Shown here: positions 45,231-57,368 of the stretch, in pieces
Layout of the letters: every line of letters starts with the position of its first letter
Numbering within the stretch: the stretch's first letter is position 1
NCBI GenBank assembly: GCA_945859605.1
Contig: OX243818.1
Span: 36,907,273-36,971,272 of the forward strand
Source of the DNA: Lumbricus rubellus
Lineage: Eukaryota; Annelida; Clitellata; Crassiclitellata; Lumbricidae
DNA length: 64,000 bases
Direction: 5' to 3'
The notes under the pieces: generated by a model
Databases searched by the model: none
Seen by the model: the letters and a program-made list of their open reading frames with translations, nothing else
Told to the model about the DNA's origin: nothing
Program-made: the position numbers and the translations under genes

Positions 45231-46480
45231 ACCAATAGGCCTACATTAATTGCGCTATTTAAGGTTCCAACCCCTATACATTAGGCCTAGCCTACAACAA
45301 AATTAGTTAAACCACAAAACTTGTGCTGCGCTTTGCAAAGCGGCCTGGTTCAAACTTTTATTGATAATCGTTAGGGCCAGCTACTTATAGAGGCATGTTG
45401 TTTTCTTGGAAACATCATTTTGTCCTACAGATGAAAAGGCATTGACATTGTTTCAAACATCAGACATTCCGCCATTTTCTGGCAATTACTAATTAACGCC
45501 AACGGCAACAGACTTCTACGAGCAGCATGTCACATGTGACACGCAAACGCTTATTAATAGCCTATGCATAGCTCCGATAATCAATAGACTGGTTAGAATC
45601 AATAATTAGCTTTATGCCGTAATTATGAACGGAAAAATGTTGAAAATAATTTCTGTCATAAGATGTCTTTAAGCTCAGTGAGAATTGCGGAAGGGTATAG
45701 GCCTACAACTCCATAATCTTTCTTAAGACAAGCTTTCATTGTAGGCATAGGCCTACACCCCAACTCAACCTAAATTGATGTCTGACCACCTCATAGACGC
45801 CCGCACATAGGCCTAGAGGCAATTAAGGGAGGCACTTGCAACATGTTCCCTGAAAAATCGACGACACCAATTTTTCTAACTAATATACCGGTAGGCCTAC
45901 TTTAGGATTTCAGCAAATTTATTTGATAGGCAATGTGAAAATGAGAAATCTACTTTTCGAACAGCCATAAAATATCTATGTAGGCTACATGTATACTCAA
46001 TATCTTGCTTTGAATCTTTCAAGCTCTTGCACACAAAAAATTAACCGGCAGTCCTAAACAATCGTAGTGCGCCCCGTCCTGTAAATAAATTTAATTCTGC
46101 TGGCGCCCATGCCCCATTGCTCCTGGTTATTGTTCTACAAATCTCATACCGGTTAAGATCTGACTCCATTTCACAGGCAATAGGATTCACGATTTATTTC
46201 ATATAGGCTACTTAATAGTCTAATATATTATTGAATTAAACAGCTAGATGTACGGATTAGAAGCGATGAGATATTATCTAGATTTGGTAATTGTCTATTT
46301 ACATACATGTTTTGCGCTCTCCAACGATAATTTTTGTGCTACAATAGGCCTATACGATAAGTTTTACGTAGGCTAAAGCAATAGGCCTATTTTCCTGACT
46401 TACCCGATCTAGTCGAAAATGGTAAAAATTTCTGAAACATCAGAATAGTTTCCTTCTTTCGTAAATTCCAGAAGTCGGTT
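45231..46480. other. No gene; densest TAGGCCTA cluster
   Basis: About eight exact TAGGCCTA sites lie in ~1.2 kb (e.g. near 45237, 45284, 45700, 45748, 45808, 45893, 46345, 46384). No coding signal. Confidence 0.5.
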
Positions 46481-46720
46481 TTATTCTTTCATGGAGATTG
46501 ATGGACTACACAAGTTCCAATGCGTTTGATTCTGTGTAGCAACTGATCTTCGCAGCAAATAAGTTTCGTTAGCATCACACGAAATATTTTTAAAATTCGG
46601 TTCTAAACTGAAGTTCACATGCTGCAGTTTACCCTCGTATACCTTTCTGCAAGAGGGTGGCGTGATTTCGCAGAGTATCCAGTTCACGGCGATTTTCGAA
46701 ATAGGTAGGCCTAGGTCCAG
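46481..46720 (-). CDS. Possible small exon, Cys-containing with four N-glycosylation sequons
   Basis: An open minus frame of ~70-80 codons ends in TAA overlapping an AATAAA. It contains four Cys and the sequons NFS, NIS, NET and NQT. This composition is suggestive of an extracellular domain's last exon. I recognise no family and see no convincing acceptor, so chance is quite possible. Confidence 0.2.
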   Translation of the reverse strand: MDLGLPISKIAVNWILCEITPPSCRKVYEGKLQHVNFSLEPNFKNISCDANETYLLRRSVATQNQTHWNLCSPSISMKE

Positions 46721-49700
46721 ACCTACTCACGAATAACTCCGCAATAGTTTGGAAATAGCCTAGTTCCGTTCATTTTTCCCGCACTGGATTTGTGATGTTC
46801 GCAAACCTGAGGTTGCAAATCTATCTTCTCCAGATCCATTGCGCTCAAGATAGCATTCCTAATTATATTATTTGTTGTAACGATATCCTTGGTCCCACCC
46901 ATACATTCTTACTTTGATATATATTGTTGATTAGTAATTACATGTGTTAAGTTAGGGAGAGGCCTTAGTTAATGATTAGCTAATAATTCGATTGAGAATT
47001 ATTACATTGTTCTGTTTAATTAATCAACCAGTGCTATAACCAGTGCTTAGGGGCAAAATATATTAAATTAGTGGAAAGCATTGCGGAATATTACAACGAT
47101 CGGCGAGGGTGTTGGTTACATATGGAGAGCTGTGGATCAGGGTCGTCTGCTGCGCCTGCGCACTGAAGAGCTGGATCTGAGGAGGATGAGGAGTAATGGC
47201 AGTCTAAGGAGGATTGTTGGTTGTTGATTGGCGATGAGATTCGCTGGACGTTGTTGGACGATTTCCGTGACATTTATATTAAAGCAACGATACCGGTAGT
47301 TTAGTGTCCTAAAGTATGGACAAAAGTCGGGAAGTTCGTAAAGCGTGAGAGATTGTGATAGCGTATTACTAACAAGTAGGCCTAATTGACGTTGGAAATT
47401 CAACCTTCGTTGGATTTCATAGAATTTCCGCACTACTTTTCACGACATTGAGAAGTGAGAAGTAAACTACAAAAGTTATATCGAACGGTAATTGGACGAT
47501 AAATACGGAAAGGAACAATTAATATTCAAATCGCAGGCTGCTACATCGAAGAATAACTACCTACGAGCAGAAAGACACGGTGAAGAGTATCGAAGATGAA
47601 ACTGGAAGGAGTCATCTACAACCAATGGTAACGGCGCCTGGAGAGACGACGAGAAGCGTTGGTCGTATCGAACTACAGTTACAGCCAAGCTCTTTCAACG
47701 TGGGAGGGTAGATATAAGAATTATATCCCTCAAAATTATTTTATTCAGCACTGGTTTAAGTAAATAAGTTGGCCTGTATTTAAACTGACATTTCCATGAC
47801 CCCTAGACATATAATTCAATAACTATATATGTTGATATATTAATATTCATGATTTCAATATTATTTTTATATAAAACATTGTCTTGTTGATTGGCTGACA
47901 TTTAGGGCATTGACCCACATTGCGACAAATAACCAGATAGCATGCAAATTGGTAACCTGATTTCAGATTCGAAATCTGGGAATAGTTTCCACTAATTAGC
48001 GAGCCATAGTGTGGTTTCTATTCTCGTTACATTCCTTGAATAATGATTATTTCTCAAAACCAAGGCGAAACTAATATTTAATTGCATCTTGGCGTACTTT
48101 CGTAAAGTAGGCCTATACAATGATTCTATCCGGCTTCCTTGAAGAACACTTCAATCCTGAATTCCTGCTTCTGAAACGCGTTTTGAAACCAGTTCGTCAT
48201 GTAGATATTCGAGAATATTGTACACTAACGATATATCCAGTATCAAGCACGCCTGTAGGCCTGAATCGCTCGTGACAATGTTGACTAAAATTATGCAGTA
48301 GGCTATCACAAGACATTCGGACAATATTTCAACTCTTATTGCATCTTATCACCTGTCAAACTAACAGCTTCTTTCCTATAGGATACTACATCACAATATT
48401 GACAGTTATTTACGACTAGTGTTTACGGCAAACTTGATGCCCTGTCCGGTAGCGAGTAGCCTAAATTTAAAATAGTTATTGAAATCCATATTGGTCTGTT
48501 ATCGCCTTAAAGCGTCGCTGTCTATTCAATCCATTCAATCTACTGCAAGCGTAAGTACATGTCGTGGTGCTGAATACTTGAATGCAAAGGAGGCATTGTC
48601 TGCGAGGGGTGGTTCACCCTTCGCAGAGCCCAATTCCAAGCTTGGCTCGTGAGTGGAAGGCAATTAAGACCTCTTGTCGTCATTGCTGTTTGCGAGTCTC
48701 GTCGGCCGGGGGAGGGGGGGATTTAGGGGGGGAGGCGATTGATTGTCGAGTGGATTTGCTCTGGGCGTGAGCCAATTCGGCATTGAGTACACACCGGTCG
48801 GATCATACATTGCTGATGAAGGAAGGAAGGAACAGGCGATGTAAATACAAACAACAACAATCGAATGTTTACCTGTGGCAACGCGCTTCGAACGCCTTCT
48901 ATAGCTGAGCTGCATTTATAAATAGTCAAATTCCTAAGCACCAAGATCGTACCATTAACGTTGTCGGAAGAATCTTCTGGAAACAGTGAAACACTAGACT
49001 ACTTCAGCGCTTTTGAGACGATCCACTTGTTGGCCTACGACGATATTAATTTAAATAATCTCATTACAAATTCATACACGCACACAGAAGCATGTTTAGG
49101 CTATATACATAGGCTACCTGGTACATAAAACATACAAGTAGGCCTATGCTGCAATTCTTGCAACGAATTGTTTAAGCTTAGGCTATGGAGTTTCGGGGTC
49201 TGTGACAGTAGTCTGCAGCTTATAAGTAAATAAAGTCTGTAATGAAAAGCGCCAGCTTGGCTATACATGGCAAATTTAGTGTAGGCTATAAAAAACCCAC
49301 AGAAATGTAAATTAGCAGGGTAAAAATTGAATGAGAGAAGAGCGGACAGGAACAGTCAAAGGGGGAAAATGAAGAACTTGAATAGCTTAAATATCGATAG
49401 GCCTATTATATGGAAGACAGCATTTATTTTGTTATTATTTTTATATCGAATTTCATGCAACACCTGTTAAAAGACAGTAGGAAGCAAATGGCCAGATGGC
49501 CCAGCGCAAGACGTGTTGTCTGGCAGGTGTAGGCCTAGGAAGCTACCGTAGTGGCTTCTGGCGAGTGTACCTGAACGAAACCCTTAATTAACCTGTTCTA
49601 ACACCTTATACGCCGATAATCACCAGGTGTTCCAGGTTGCTGATTAATAATAAATTATTGGTCCGGTGCGAACCAGGCGCGAGTGCAGGTAGGCTATACA

Positions 49701-50009
49701 GTATGCAATACATGTTGTTGCTGTTGTTTATTAGCCTAACAACACTGTGTCATGACAAAATGATAAGCGTCGCCCTCCTTGTTTGCCAATGGTTTGGACT
49801 GGCACTACCAGTGTTGGAGCACGTCTATACAACTGTAGGCTACACCTATAATCTTATGGTCGGAGTGTTGGTAGGCCTAAGTGGTTCGAAGTCAACCATG
49901 GGATAAATTTATTGCAGGTTTTTCAGTTCCACCTGCGTTGAAAAGAACGAACAGATGCATTAGATTTGTTCCACTCCCCAAAGAATCTGTTCACCTCGTC
50001 ACATGCCAT
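46721..50009. other. No gene I can support
   Basis: ORFs at 47137-47433 and 48664-48944 lack domains. TAGGCCTA recurs (near 47378, 48109, 49139, 49399, 49528, 49870). A G-run lies at 48708-48732. Confidence 0.45.
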
Positions 50010-50220
50010 TTGCTTCTCTTTCAACTTCAAGCTCTCGCTATTCAGAGGTGCTCCCGACTGCAGCGCGGACATTGCATCGGAGTTTCACGCCGAAGCGCCC
50101 GAGCAATTGCGACTGAAGGACTTGCCCAAGGTCCCTACGCGGCGACTTGAGGTAGATTCGAACCTGCAAACCTCCGGCTGCAAGACAACGAACATACCCA
50201 CTACACCACCGCGCCCAGCA
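50010..50220 (-). repeat. tRNA-derived SINE, family 1, with complete 5' head
   Basis: The best 5' end of the family. On the minus strand GCTGGGCGCGGTGGTGTAG (A-box region) and GCAGGTTCGAATCT (B box) are followed by CGCCGCGTAGGGACC, CTTGGGCAAGTCCTT and the CGGCGTGAAACTCCGATGCA body. Confidence 0.8.
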
Positions 50221-50838
50221 AGTTTAGACCGTCGCCACCGGCCGTCCTCCTTGCTAATTGATTTTCAGATGCAAGACCACATCAACAGTAAATTTGCCAC
50301 CTCTTGAAGCGTGATATAAACTCATTGATGACGTGATGTACGCAAAATCTCAGTCTGTCATTATCGTCCACGACCTTCTGTTATTTACCGGGTAAATAGC
50401 GTAAATTAATTACAATTATACTTTTAAAAATTAATTCAGGTTGATCGTTCAGTTATTAATCTGTTTTCACAACTTTTACTTGTTTTTCATTCCAGTAGAA
50501 TGTTCATTTATTGTAATTATAACTGGTTGAAAATCTCACAGATAGGTCTAGGGAACCGCATTCAAACGTTTGGCATTTGAATTCATTTCCATATCCGCCG
50601 TTCGTTGTGTTGAACAGCATTTAGGATGCATAAGCGAAGGCCTGATGGGCCTAAAATTCTTCTATCTAAGACAAAACTTCATCAAAACTCTGCCGTACGA
50701 AGTTGGTGATTAATCCCCGGTAGGCCTAAGCCTAATAAGCCTTTTAAGTAAGTTTTAGCGTTCTAAATTAGGCCTCTTCGCCATTGCATGGGTTGTGGCG
50801 TTGACCGAATTGACATGCTGTATACCAGAAGTATTTTT
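50221..50838. other. No recognisable gene
   Basis: Background. Confidence 0.5.
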
Positions 50839-51660
50839 GGTAAACGTGTATTTTAGCGTAATTAATTATTTTCACGTTTTCAACGATACAAAAACCGCCG
50901 TAAATTATTCCTAACGACTTGCAATGGTCTAACTCATCTAACAGCACACTTAAAATTTCGTAAGGATGCGAATATTGAGAGAAAATATGTTTTTATAATG
51001 TCACATTTCCCATGCGAAATCGCCGTTCGAATCGCCATTGAACCACAACATCTGACCGGAAGTTTGGGTACGCGCCCAAACCATCGACGTATATGCGACT
51101 ATAAATAACGTGTACATCAAGACTTCGGTCCTAAGTTCAAAATGAGAAATGGAAGCTGGATGAAGGTATTTCTAGATGTGAAATAGAAGCCGGATTGATG
51201 AAAAAACGCTTAAGTAATGGAAGCTGGATGAGGGTATTTTTATGTCTGAAAGAGAAGCTGGGTTGACGAAAATAACGGGCGAGAAATAGAAGCTGGGGTA
51301 ATAAAAATAATCAAGCTGAAACTGGAGCTGGATTGATGAAAAATAGTTCTTATTGAAACAGAAGTTGGATTCATAAAACAACTGATGCAATTGAAAAAGC
51401 TGGACTTTTACTTACTTACTTATTAATTTTTGCTTGCTGCACGCCACTTCCGGAAAGGGTCGCAATTGAACAACAACTTGGATCGGTGGTTTGTTACGAC
51501 AAAATATTACAATTTTTTGATCAAAATCCTTCTTTTTAAGATATTCGAAGTTTAATAATACATCACTTTGGCAATAGCGCGTTGACATAAATATTTTAAG
51601 ATGCTTTTTGTGCCATTATAAGCGTGAAATTAATTAATTACGCTAAAATACACGTTTACC
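50839..51660. mobile_element. 822-bp TIR element carrying a minisatellite
   Basis: The left end GGTAAACGTGTATTTTAGCG and the right end are reverse complements for ~38 bp (to the TTTCACG block). TTT lies on both outer sides, a weak 3-bp duplication. Inside, 51125-51405 is a tandem array. No transposase. Confidence 0.7.
51125..51405 (+). repeat. Minisatellite with GAAGCTGGATTGATGAAAA unit
   Basis: About seven diverged units spaced roughly 35-45 bp. The same unit forms the array at 26870-27090 in reverse. Confidence 0.75.
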
Positions 51661-51771
51661 TTTGCTTTTTATATGTTAAATGCGACCTGGAATATACCTC
51701 CCTTCTATTTTTCGTCAAATACCAATCGGTTTCTCTGTTCTGTCACATTTTTCGTAAAAATGCTATATTTT

Positions 51772-51840
51772 GATATAGCGCCTCTTCAAGACTTCAAGGT
51801 TCCTTCTCAGTTGCGCTCCCAGTCCAACCCCGGTCGAAGG
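51772..51840 (-). repeat. SINE family 1, 3' fragment
   Basis: ATAGCGCCTCTTCAAGAC and GCGCTCCCAGTCCAACCCCG. Confidence 0.6.
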
Positions 51841-52335
51841 GTTAAATTAAAAATAAAGCGCATACGATTGAATACATCCTGCAGCCATGGCACTACGCTA
51901 CTTTTACAGGGGAACACAGAATTCATATTCAGAGTATTTGCGGCAATCGTCTTTGAAGATTTCGTTATTATTTTTATCGTGTCGCACACGTGCTATCAAA
52001 TAGGTGGAATTGCATTTAAAACTGAATTAATTTGAATTCCGATTGCTGTTCTCTTAAATAATATATTCAGTATATTGTGACAGCGACGATCGATAGTTTG
52101 TTAGGATGACAATATGAATTTTAAAAAATAAAGAAAAATAGATTACATTTTGTGCTTTTTAAGATCTTGCTGTAGGCCTATACTTAGTGAACACCATCCT
52201 GAATAAGCAAAGAACTGGCAATGTTGTAGAATAATTTTCAGTACACAGAAACTTTCAAGAGGTTCAGTGATTTTGACTCTCCCTTTGTGTGAGAATCGTA
52301 CCTGAGTCACAAACTCAGACAATTCACAATCATTT
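51841..52335. other. Upstream region of the zinc-finger gene
   Basis: AT-rich. No promoter element is recognisable. A minus ORF (52143-52382) overlaps the zinc-finger start and is taken as a shadow. Confidence 0.45.
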
Positions 52336-53598
52336 ATGATGTCGAAAATCTTTTCTTCCAAGTATTCATTGGAAGGTTTCACAGGAAATGCAACAGAAGA
52401 AAAGATAGAAAGCTCTCGACCAGTTGAAAAGTTATTTGTACTGGATAGTCACGAGAAGGAAAGGAAGAAAAACCATTCCAAGGCAAAGAAACGAAAGTGC
52501 GAATTTTGTCAAAAAATATTTACGCACAACTGTTACCTACAAAAACACATGAAAATTCACATTGGACAAAATGCACACCATTGCTTTTTATGTGCCAAAA
52601 CATTCCCAACATCCTCAGGTCTCAAAAGACATAATCGAATGCACGCCGGAGAAAAACCACACCAATGTGAGGTATGTAAACAGTTTTTTTCTCACTGTCG
52701 CAGTCTAAAGAACCACATCAGAATCCATACTGGCGAGAAACCTTTCCAATGCCAAGTATGTCAAAAGTGTTTTTCACAATCTACAAACCTAAAACGTCAA
52801 GCAAGAATTCATAACGAAGAGAAATCTTACCAATGCCAAATATGTCAAAAACATTTTACTCAAGGTTCTGGTCTAAAATTGCATGCAAGAATTCATTCCG
52901 GAGAGAAGCCTTTCCAATGCCAAGTTTGTCATAAACGTTTTTCCCAAGCGGCAAGTCGAGAACGTCATGGAAGAACCCATTCCACAGTGAAACCTTACCA
53001 GTGCCACTTATGTCAGCTTAGGACTAAGGATCCATATTATCTAAAGATTCACACGAGAGAGCATACTGGAGAAAAACCATACCTTTGCCAGGTATGCCAG
53101 AAAACATTTTCAAACTGTTCAAATCTGAAAAGACATGAAAAAACGCACTCTGAAGAGAAACCTTTTCTGTGCCTTCTTTGTAAAAGCTCATTTTCCACAT
53201 CTTCGACACTTAAAAGTCATGATAGAACACATACAGGAGAGAGATCATATCAGTGTGAGATATGCAAACAAAGTTACTCCAGATCTTCTCATCTGCGCAA
53301 TCATGTTCGAATCCACACGGGAGAAAAACCATTTCAATGCAGGGCATGTCCAAAACGATTTATCCGATCTTATGTCCTGAAATGTCATGAGAGAATTCAT
53401 ACTGGAGAGAAACCATACCACTGCCAATTATGTGAGTTTAAGACTAATACCAAATGTAATCTAAATATCCACACGAGAAAACATAGGCCTACTGGAGAGA
53501 AACCATACATTTGCCTGATATGTCAGAAAACGTTTTCACGCACTTCAGGACTGAGACAGCATGAAAAGACCCACTCCGTGTTGGGCTCAAGTTTGTAA
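52336..53598 (+). CDS. C2H2 zinc-finger protein, 13 fingers
   Basis: 420 codons. Residues 1-50 are polar and basic with no KRAB, SCAN or BTB domain. Thirteen tandem C2H2 fingers follow from C55 to about H411, mostly joined by TGEKP-type linkers, so this is a sequence-specific nuclear DNA-binding protein, probably a transcriptional regulator. Finger 4 has Q155 in place of the first zinc His and may not fold. The linker before finger 13 is lengthened by two residues (KHRPTGEKP) through an AGGCCT insertion at 53485-53490. ATG 52336 is the first in frame. However, a pyrimidine-rich acceptor-like TCTTTTCTTCCAAG precedes 52363, so the true N-terminus could come from an upstream exon. Confidence 0.9.
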   Translation: MMSKIFSSKYSLEGFTGNATEEKIESSRPVEKLFVLDSHEKERKKNHSKAKKRKCEFCQKIFTHNCYLQKHMKIHIGQNAHHCFLCAKTFPTSSGLKRHNRMHAGEKPHQCEVCKQFFSHCRSLKNHIRIHTGEKPFQCQVCQKCFSQSTNLKRQARIHNEEKSYQCQICQKHFTQGSGLKLHARIHSGEKPFQCQVCHKRFSQAASRERHGRTHSTVKPYQCHLCQLRTKDPYYLKIHTREHTGEKPYLCQVCQKTFSNCSNLKRHEKTHSEEKPFLCLLCKSSFSTSSTLKSHDRTHTGERSYQCEICKQSYSRSSHLRNHVRIHTGEKPFQCRACPKRFIRSYVLKCHERIHTGEKPYHCQLCEFKTNTKCNLNIHTRKHRPTGEKPYICLICQKTFSRTSGLRQHEKTHSVLGSSL

Positions 53599-53830
53599 AA
53601 AACATTTTCCAAGTTTATAGAAAAGCCACTTAAATTCTGGTTAGCCTACACAACATTCTAACGCCATTTTCTGTTTATCTCGAATGTTCAGGAAACATAC
53701 TTATGCATTTTGCATGAAAAACCCTCAATAGAGGAAAGCCATTCTGAATCATGTTGGTAAAAAATATTTTCGCGGTCTTCGAATCTGCAACATTTCATCA
53801 AAAAATTACCTGAACTATTTCACGCAATCG
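53599..53830 (+). pseudogene. Degenerate zinc-finger remnant downstream of the gene
   Basis: At about 53765-53815 a frame reads KIFSRSSNLQHFIKK, the tail half of a C2H2 finger, preceded by GAGGAAAGCC (linker-like). Stops and missing Cys codons show it is dead. The finger array was once longer, or this is a decayed tandem unit. Confidence 0.55.
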
Positions 53831-54650
53831 ACGTTCATCAGAAACTGTTGGTGTTGGAAGTAGTCAATGGAGTTCGGTCTAGCCTACTCAATCTATGAAG
53901 TCACCAACGATTATTCATGGATTGGCTATCCACCTTTTCGTATTCAAAGTAAACACTTCAATGCCCTCTTCATGTGAGGCTTGACAAACTGAAAGATTCT
54001 GATTTCGATTTTGGAGTTTTATTAGACATTTTAGTTTTCAAAAGTCTTAAGTCTATTATTTTTGTGTCGATGGAGCTAGACACTTTAATGTTTGCCATTG
54101 CGATGATGATTTCCTTTACATGAGCTCGCGCAGCGTTTTCTGGTCCCTACTTAATCCAAATCTTATGCAGTCGTATTTCTCACGCTGTTACTGATCCGTA
54201 ACTACAATCACAAAGTAATTGCACAGCGATCTTTTCAAACATGATTAGTTGCTTGGTAACGAAGCTGTGAAGTTCGAAATAACCCAACAAATAAAGTTTG
54301 TTCCAGCTTTTAATTTTGATCAGCAGTAGGTCTACATTATTCATTCCAAAGACGTGGTTGCAGGTTGTCATGTTCCTTTTTTACCCTTATAAATTAACTG
54401 TTGTATGAATTAATTGTCAGATATTATTATCCCAAGAAGTAACTTCGTCGCATGAGATCAGAAGACTTTTGACGACAATTTACGGCGCATTATCAGGGAA
54501 AATGAATTCACAGAATCCGAAAAACATTTATCTTTTCAAATATTGAACCTGACGGACTGACTGAATTATTTTCATCTAGGCCACAATCGCCACATCAATG
54601 GGAACAGGACATTACCCTCTGCCATTGCCCTCTGCCATTACATGGGTTCA
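53831..54650. other. No recognisable gene
   Basis: Background. Confidence 0.5.
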
Positions 54651-54755
54651 TTCATTCATTCATTCATTCATTCAGAGCATTTATATAGCGCCCCTTCAAG
54701 AAACTACTCAGAGGCGCTCCCAGCCCAACCACGAACAAAGAAAAAAGACTTGAGG
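54651..54755 (-). repeat. SINE family 1, 3' fragment with (ATTC)n tail
   Basis: A CATTCATTCATTCATTC tail, TTATATAGCGCCCCTTCAAG, and AGAGGCGCTCCCAGCC. The mirror image of 28607-28682. Confidence 0.8.
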
Positions 54756-55889
54756 GACTTGTAGAACGCAGTCGGATGGTTCCCCGTCATTACCCCCCGT
54801 ATAATATTACCCTTGTCATTACTCATCGGCATTCTATATAAATTTACCTGTTAGGTTTTAACCCTACCTTCTGCGCCTATATACATGGCGGACTACTCTT
54901 AAGTCAGCTGCACATTCTGACTGCATGGTAGGCCTGGAATCGACGTACTGTTTGCTATTATTTTTAGACTGCGTTTTATTACAACTATATAAGACTTATG
55001 TGTAGCTTCTTGCACAGACCAACCCATACTCTAGTAGCCTATCATGTCGAGCTATCGTTGCTTTGGTCTTCCACTTTTCCTTTTTCCATGTACATGTAGG
55101 CCTATAATATTAGGCCTATATCCATTGAAATGCTAACTTTAGATATCTTTCGTTCCGCATTCTGGTTAAGTGGCCAAAGAAGCGTTACCGTGTGCCCTGT
55201 ATTCTGCAAATTAGGCCTATATCATTTGTATGTTCAGCCTATACTGTACAGTGTAGGCCTACATCGGTATATTCCCTATCCTGTTTCTTCTAATGATTCC
55301 CTATATTTCGTTTCAGTCGCCGTTTATGTTCTTCCATCAATGTAATTTAAGTGTCAGTATTGTTCAACAATGCGCTCAGCACTGGTTTCTCGTGCATCCG
55401 AACTTTTTACGCAACACCTGAAGACTAATAGGCCTATTAGCCTGCATAATTTCACATTTAAAGTTGCGCTTTAGGATGACGCACTGGGAGGCCTATATTT
55501 ATAGTGGAACCTCATGAGATATAAGATTTCGCGGTTATCAGTTTCCAAGGAAACCTTTTGAAAAATGCAAACATAGCCTACAAATGCAAATATTCAACTT
55601 TTTAAGAATAGGCCTACGGGTTAATTAGAATCCAAGAAGTCGCACATGCGAGTTTCCATGTCTGCAATTTTTCAGATTACAAGTTTGTACGAATGTAAGA
55701 TTTCAGAGGCCCGAAATGGACATGCTGGCTACAGAATGAAAGATGACCCGCACCGAATAATGTTTTGCAATCTTATAAAATGTAATCAAGAATAGAAATA
55801 ATTATTTTCATTGTCTTTGAACTAGCTTAGATAGCCTATACCGTATTGTTTAAAATATATTATTGGAATTTATCAGTGCAATGTAGAAA
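54756..55889. other. No gene; several TAGGCCTA motifs
   Basis: TAGGCCTA near 55097, 55113, 55213, 55253, 55428 and 55608. No coding signal. Confidence 0.5.
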
Positions 55890-55905
55890 TTAGCTGCTGA
55901 AAGAA

Positions 55906-57076
55906 ACTAGCTGCTGAAAGAAACTATTACGAATATGAATTTAGTAAAAACTGCCAAAATCTCAAAAGAACTTGGAGTCTCATTCGCTCTATAATAAAAT
56001 CAGGGGAACAAGACAAAAAAGTGGTGTCGTTAAATATTAGCGGTGGCAGGATTGATAACCCAATGGATATAGCAAATGAATTCAACAGATATTTTACAGG
56101 TGTAGCCCATTCTCTTGCAGAAAAAATGCCAAATACAAGTTGTTCCTTTAGTCAATACCTATGTGCGCCTTTATCTAATTCTTTTGGGCTCATACCAACT
56201 TCATCAGAAGAAATAATAAATCTTAGTTATTCATTGCGCTTGAGCCATAGTAGTGGGGTTGATGGGATTGATCCAACTGTTGCCAATCCTCACATAGCTG
56301 TAGTAGCCTCCCAATTAGCTGCCATTATTAACTGCTCATTAAACTCTGGGATTGTGCCTAGAGCCATAAAAATAGCAAAAGTTGTCCCCATATTTAAGAA
56401 GGGTGAAAGTGACAATCCGGCAAATTACAGGCCGATATCCATCCTTCCGTTCTTTTCCACGTTTTATGAGAAAGTTATGTACGATAGGCTTGGTAAATAC
56501 ATTGAGAAGTCGCATATCCTTTTTCGTTCACCACACGGGTTCCAGGCTGGCCACTCCCCTGTGATGCCGCTAGCGACTATGCACGATAAAATAACGCAAG
56601 CCTTTGAAAATAGTGAATACTCAATTGGCATATTCTTTGATTTGGCAAAGGCCTTTGATACTGTTAACCATGACATTCTCCTTAGTAAATTAGCTAATTA
56701 CGGTATCAGGGGCACGCAGCTTAATTGGTTTAAAAGTTATTTTGAAAACCGTTATCAGTGTGTTTCTTGTAACGGTGCGCTGTCCGATCTTCGTCCTGTC
56801 AAGTATGGTGTTCCGCAGGGCTCCAATTTAGGACCCCTTCTATTTCTTCTTTTCATAAAGGATTTGCCTAATTCATCCTCCATTTTGACGTTCATATTGT
56901 TTGCGGACGATACAAACGTTTTCTTTTCCCATGCTTCATATTTAACTTTAACCCAAATTGTTAATGCTCAACTTCAATTGGTCTCTAAATGGTTTGCAGC
57001 AAATAAATTGTCTTTAAATTTGGAAAAAACCTCTTTTATCCTATTTAGATCGCCTAAGAAAAAATCACCACTATAG
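55906..57076 (+). pseudogene. LINE reverse transcriptase, finger and palm
   Basis: Open from 55906 (ATG-like start at 56021 is arbitrary). Motifs in order: VVPIFKKG, NYRPISILPFFSTFYEK, SIGIFFDLAKAFDTVNHD (palm A), GVPQGSNLGPLLF and FILFADDTN (catalytic FADD). It stops soon after SFILFRS. All catalytic Asp residues are present, but the thumb and C-terminal domain are cut off. It is closely related in motif wording to the copy at 5.6-7.9 kb, which has an intact stretch here but a frameshift elsewhere. Confidence 0.9.
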
Positions 57077-57102
57077 ATTTTGCCAGATAAACATTTTTCA
57101 GG

Positions 57103-57368
57103 TATGCGAGTTCCTCTACCGCTTTGATCACAACCTGCTACCATGTGCTTATAGGTCTTTTTTCCAGAAGGGCTCTGACTTGCATCGGTATAACACTAGA
57201 AGCGTAAGTCTGTATCGTAGCATAAAGGCCCATTCCAACTCTCGTAGATTTTCCATTAGATTCATGGGTCCTCCAATTTTTAACTCACTTCCATTAAACA
57301 TAAAAGAGGCACCTAATTTGTTAATGTTTAAAAAACTGCTGCGATCACATTTGGCCGTTGAAAAATAA
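57103..57368 (+). pseudogene. LINE ORF2 C-terminal tail after internal deletion
   Basis: A frame reading CEFLYRFDHNLLPC, RYNTRSVSLYRS, FMGPPIFNSLPLNIKE and FKKLLRSHL. This is the conserved ORF2 C-terminus, out of frame with the upstream part, leaving the thumb region absent. Confidence 0.8.

Noticed and set aside
52143..52382. Minus-strand exon ending in a CAG-GTACGA donor, overlapping the zinc-finger start
   Set aside because: It overlaps the N-terminal coding part of a clear gene and has no acceptor or recognisable domain. Treated as a shadow, though the zinc-finger start itself is not certain.
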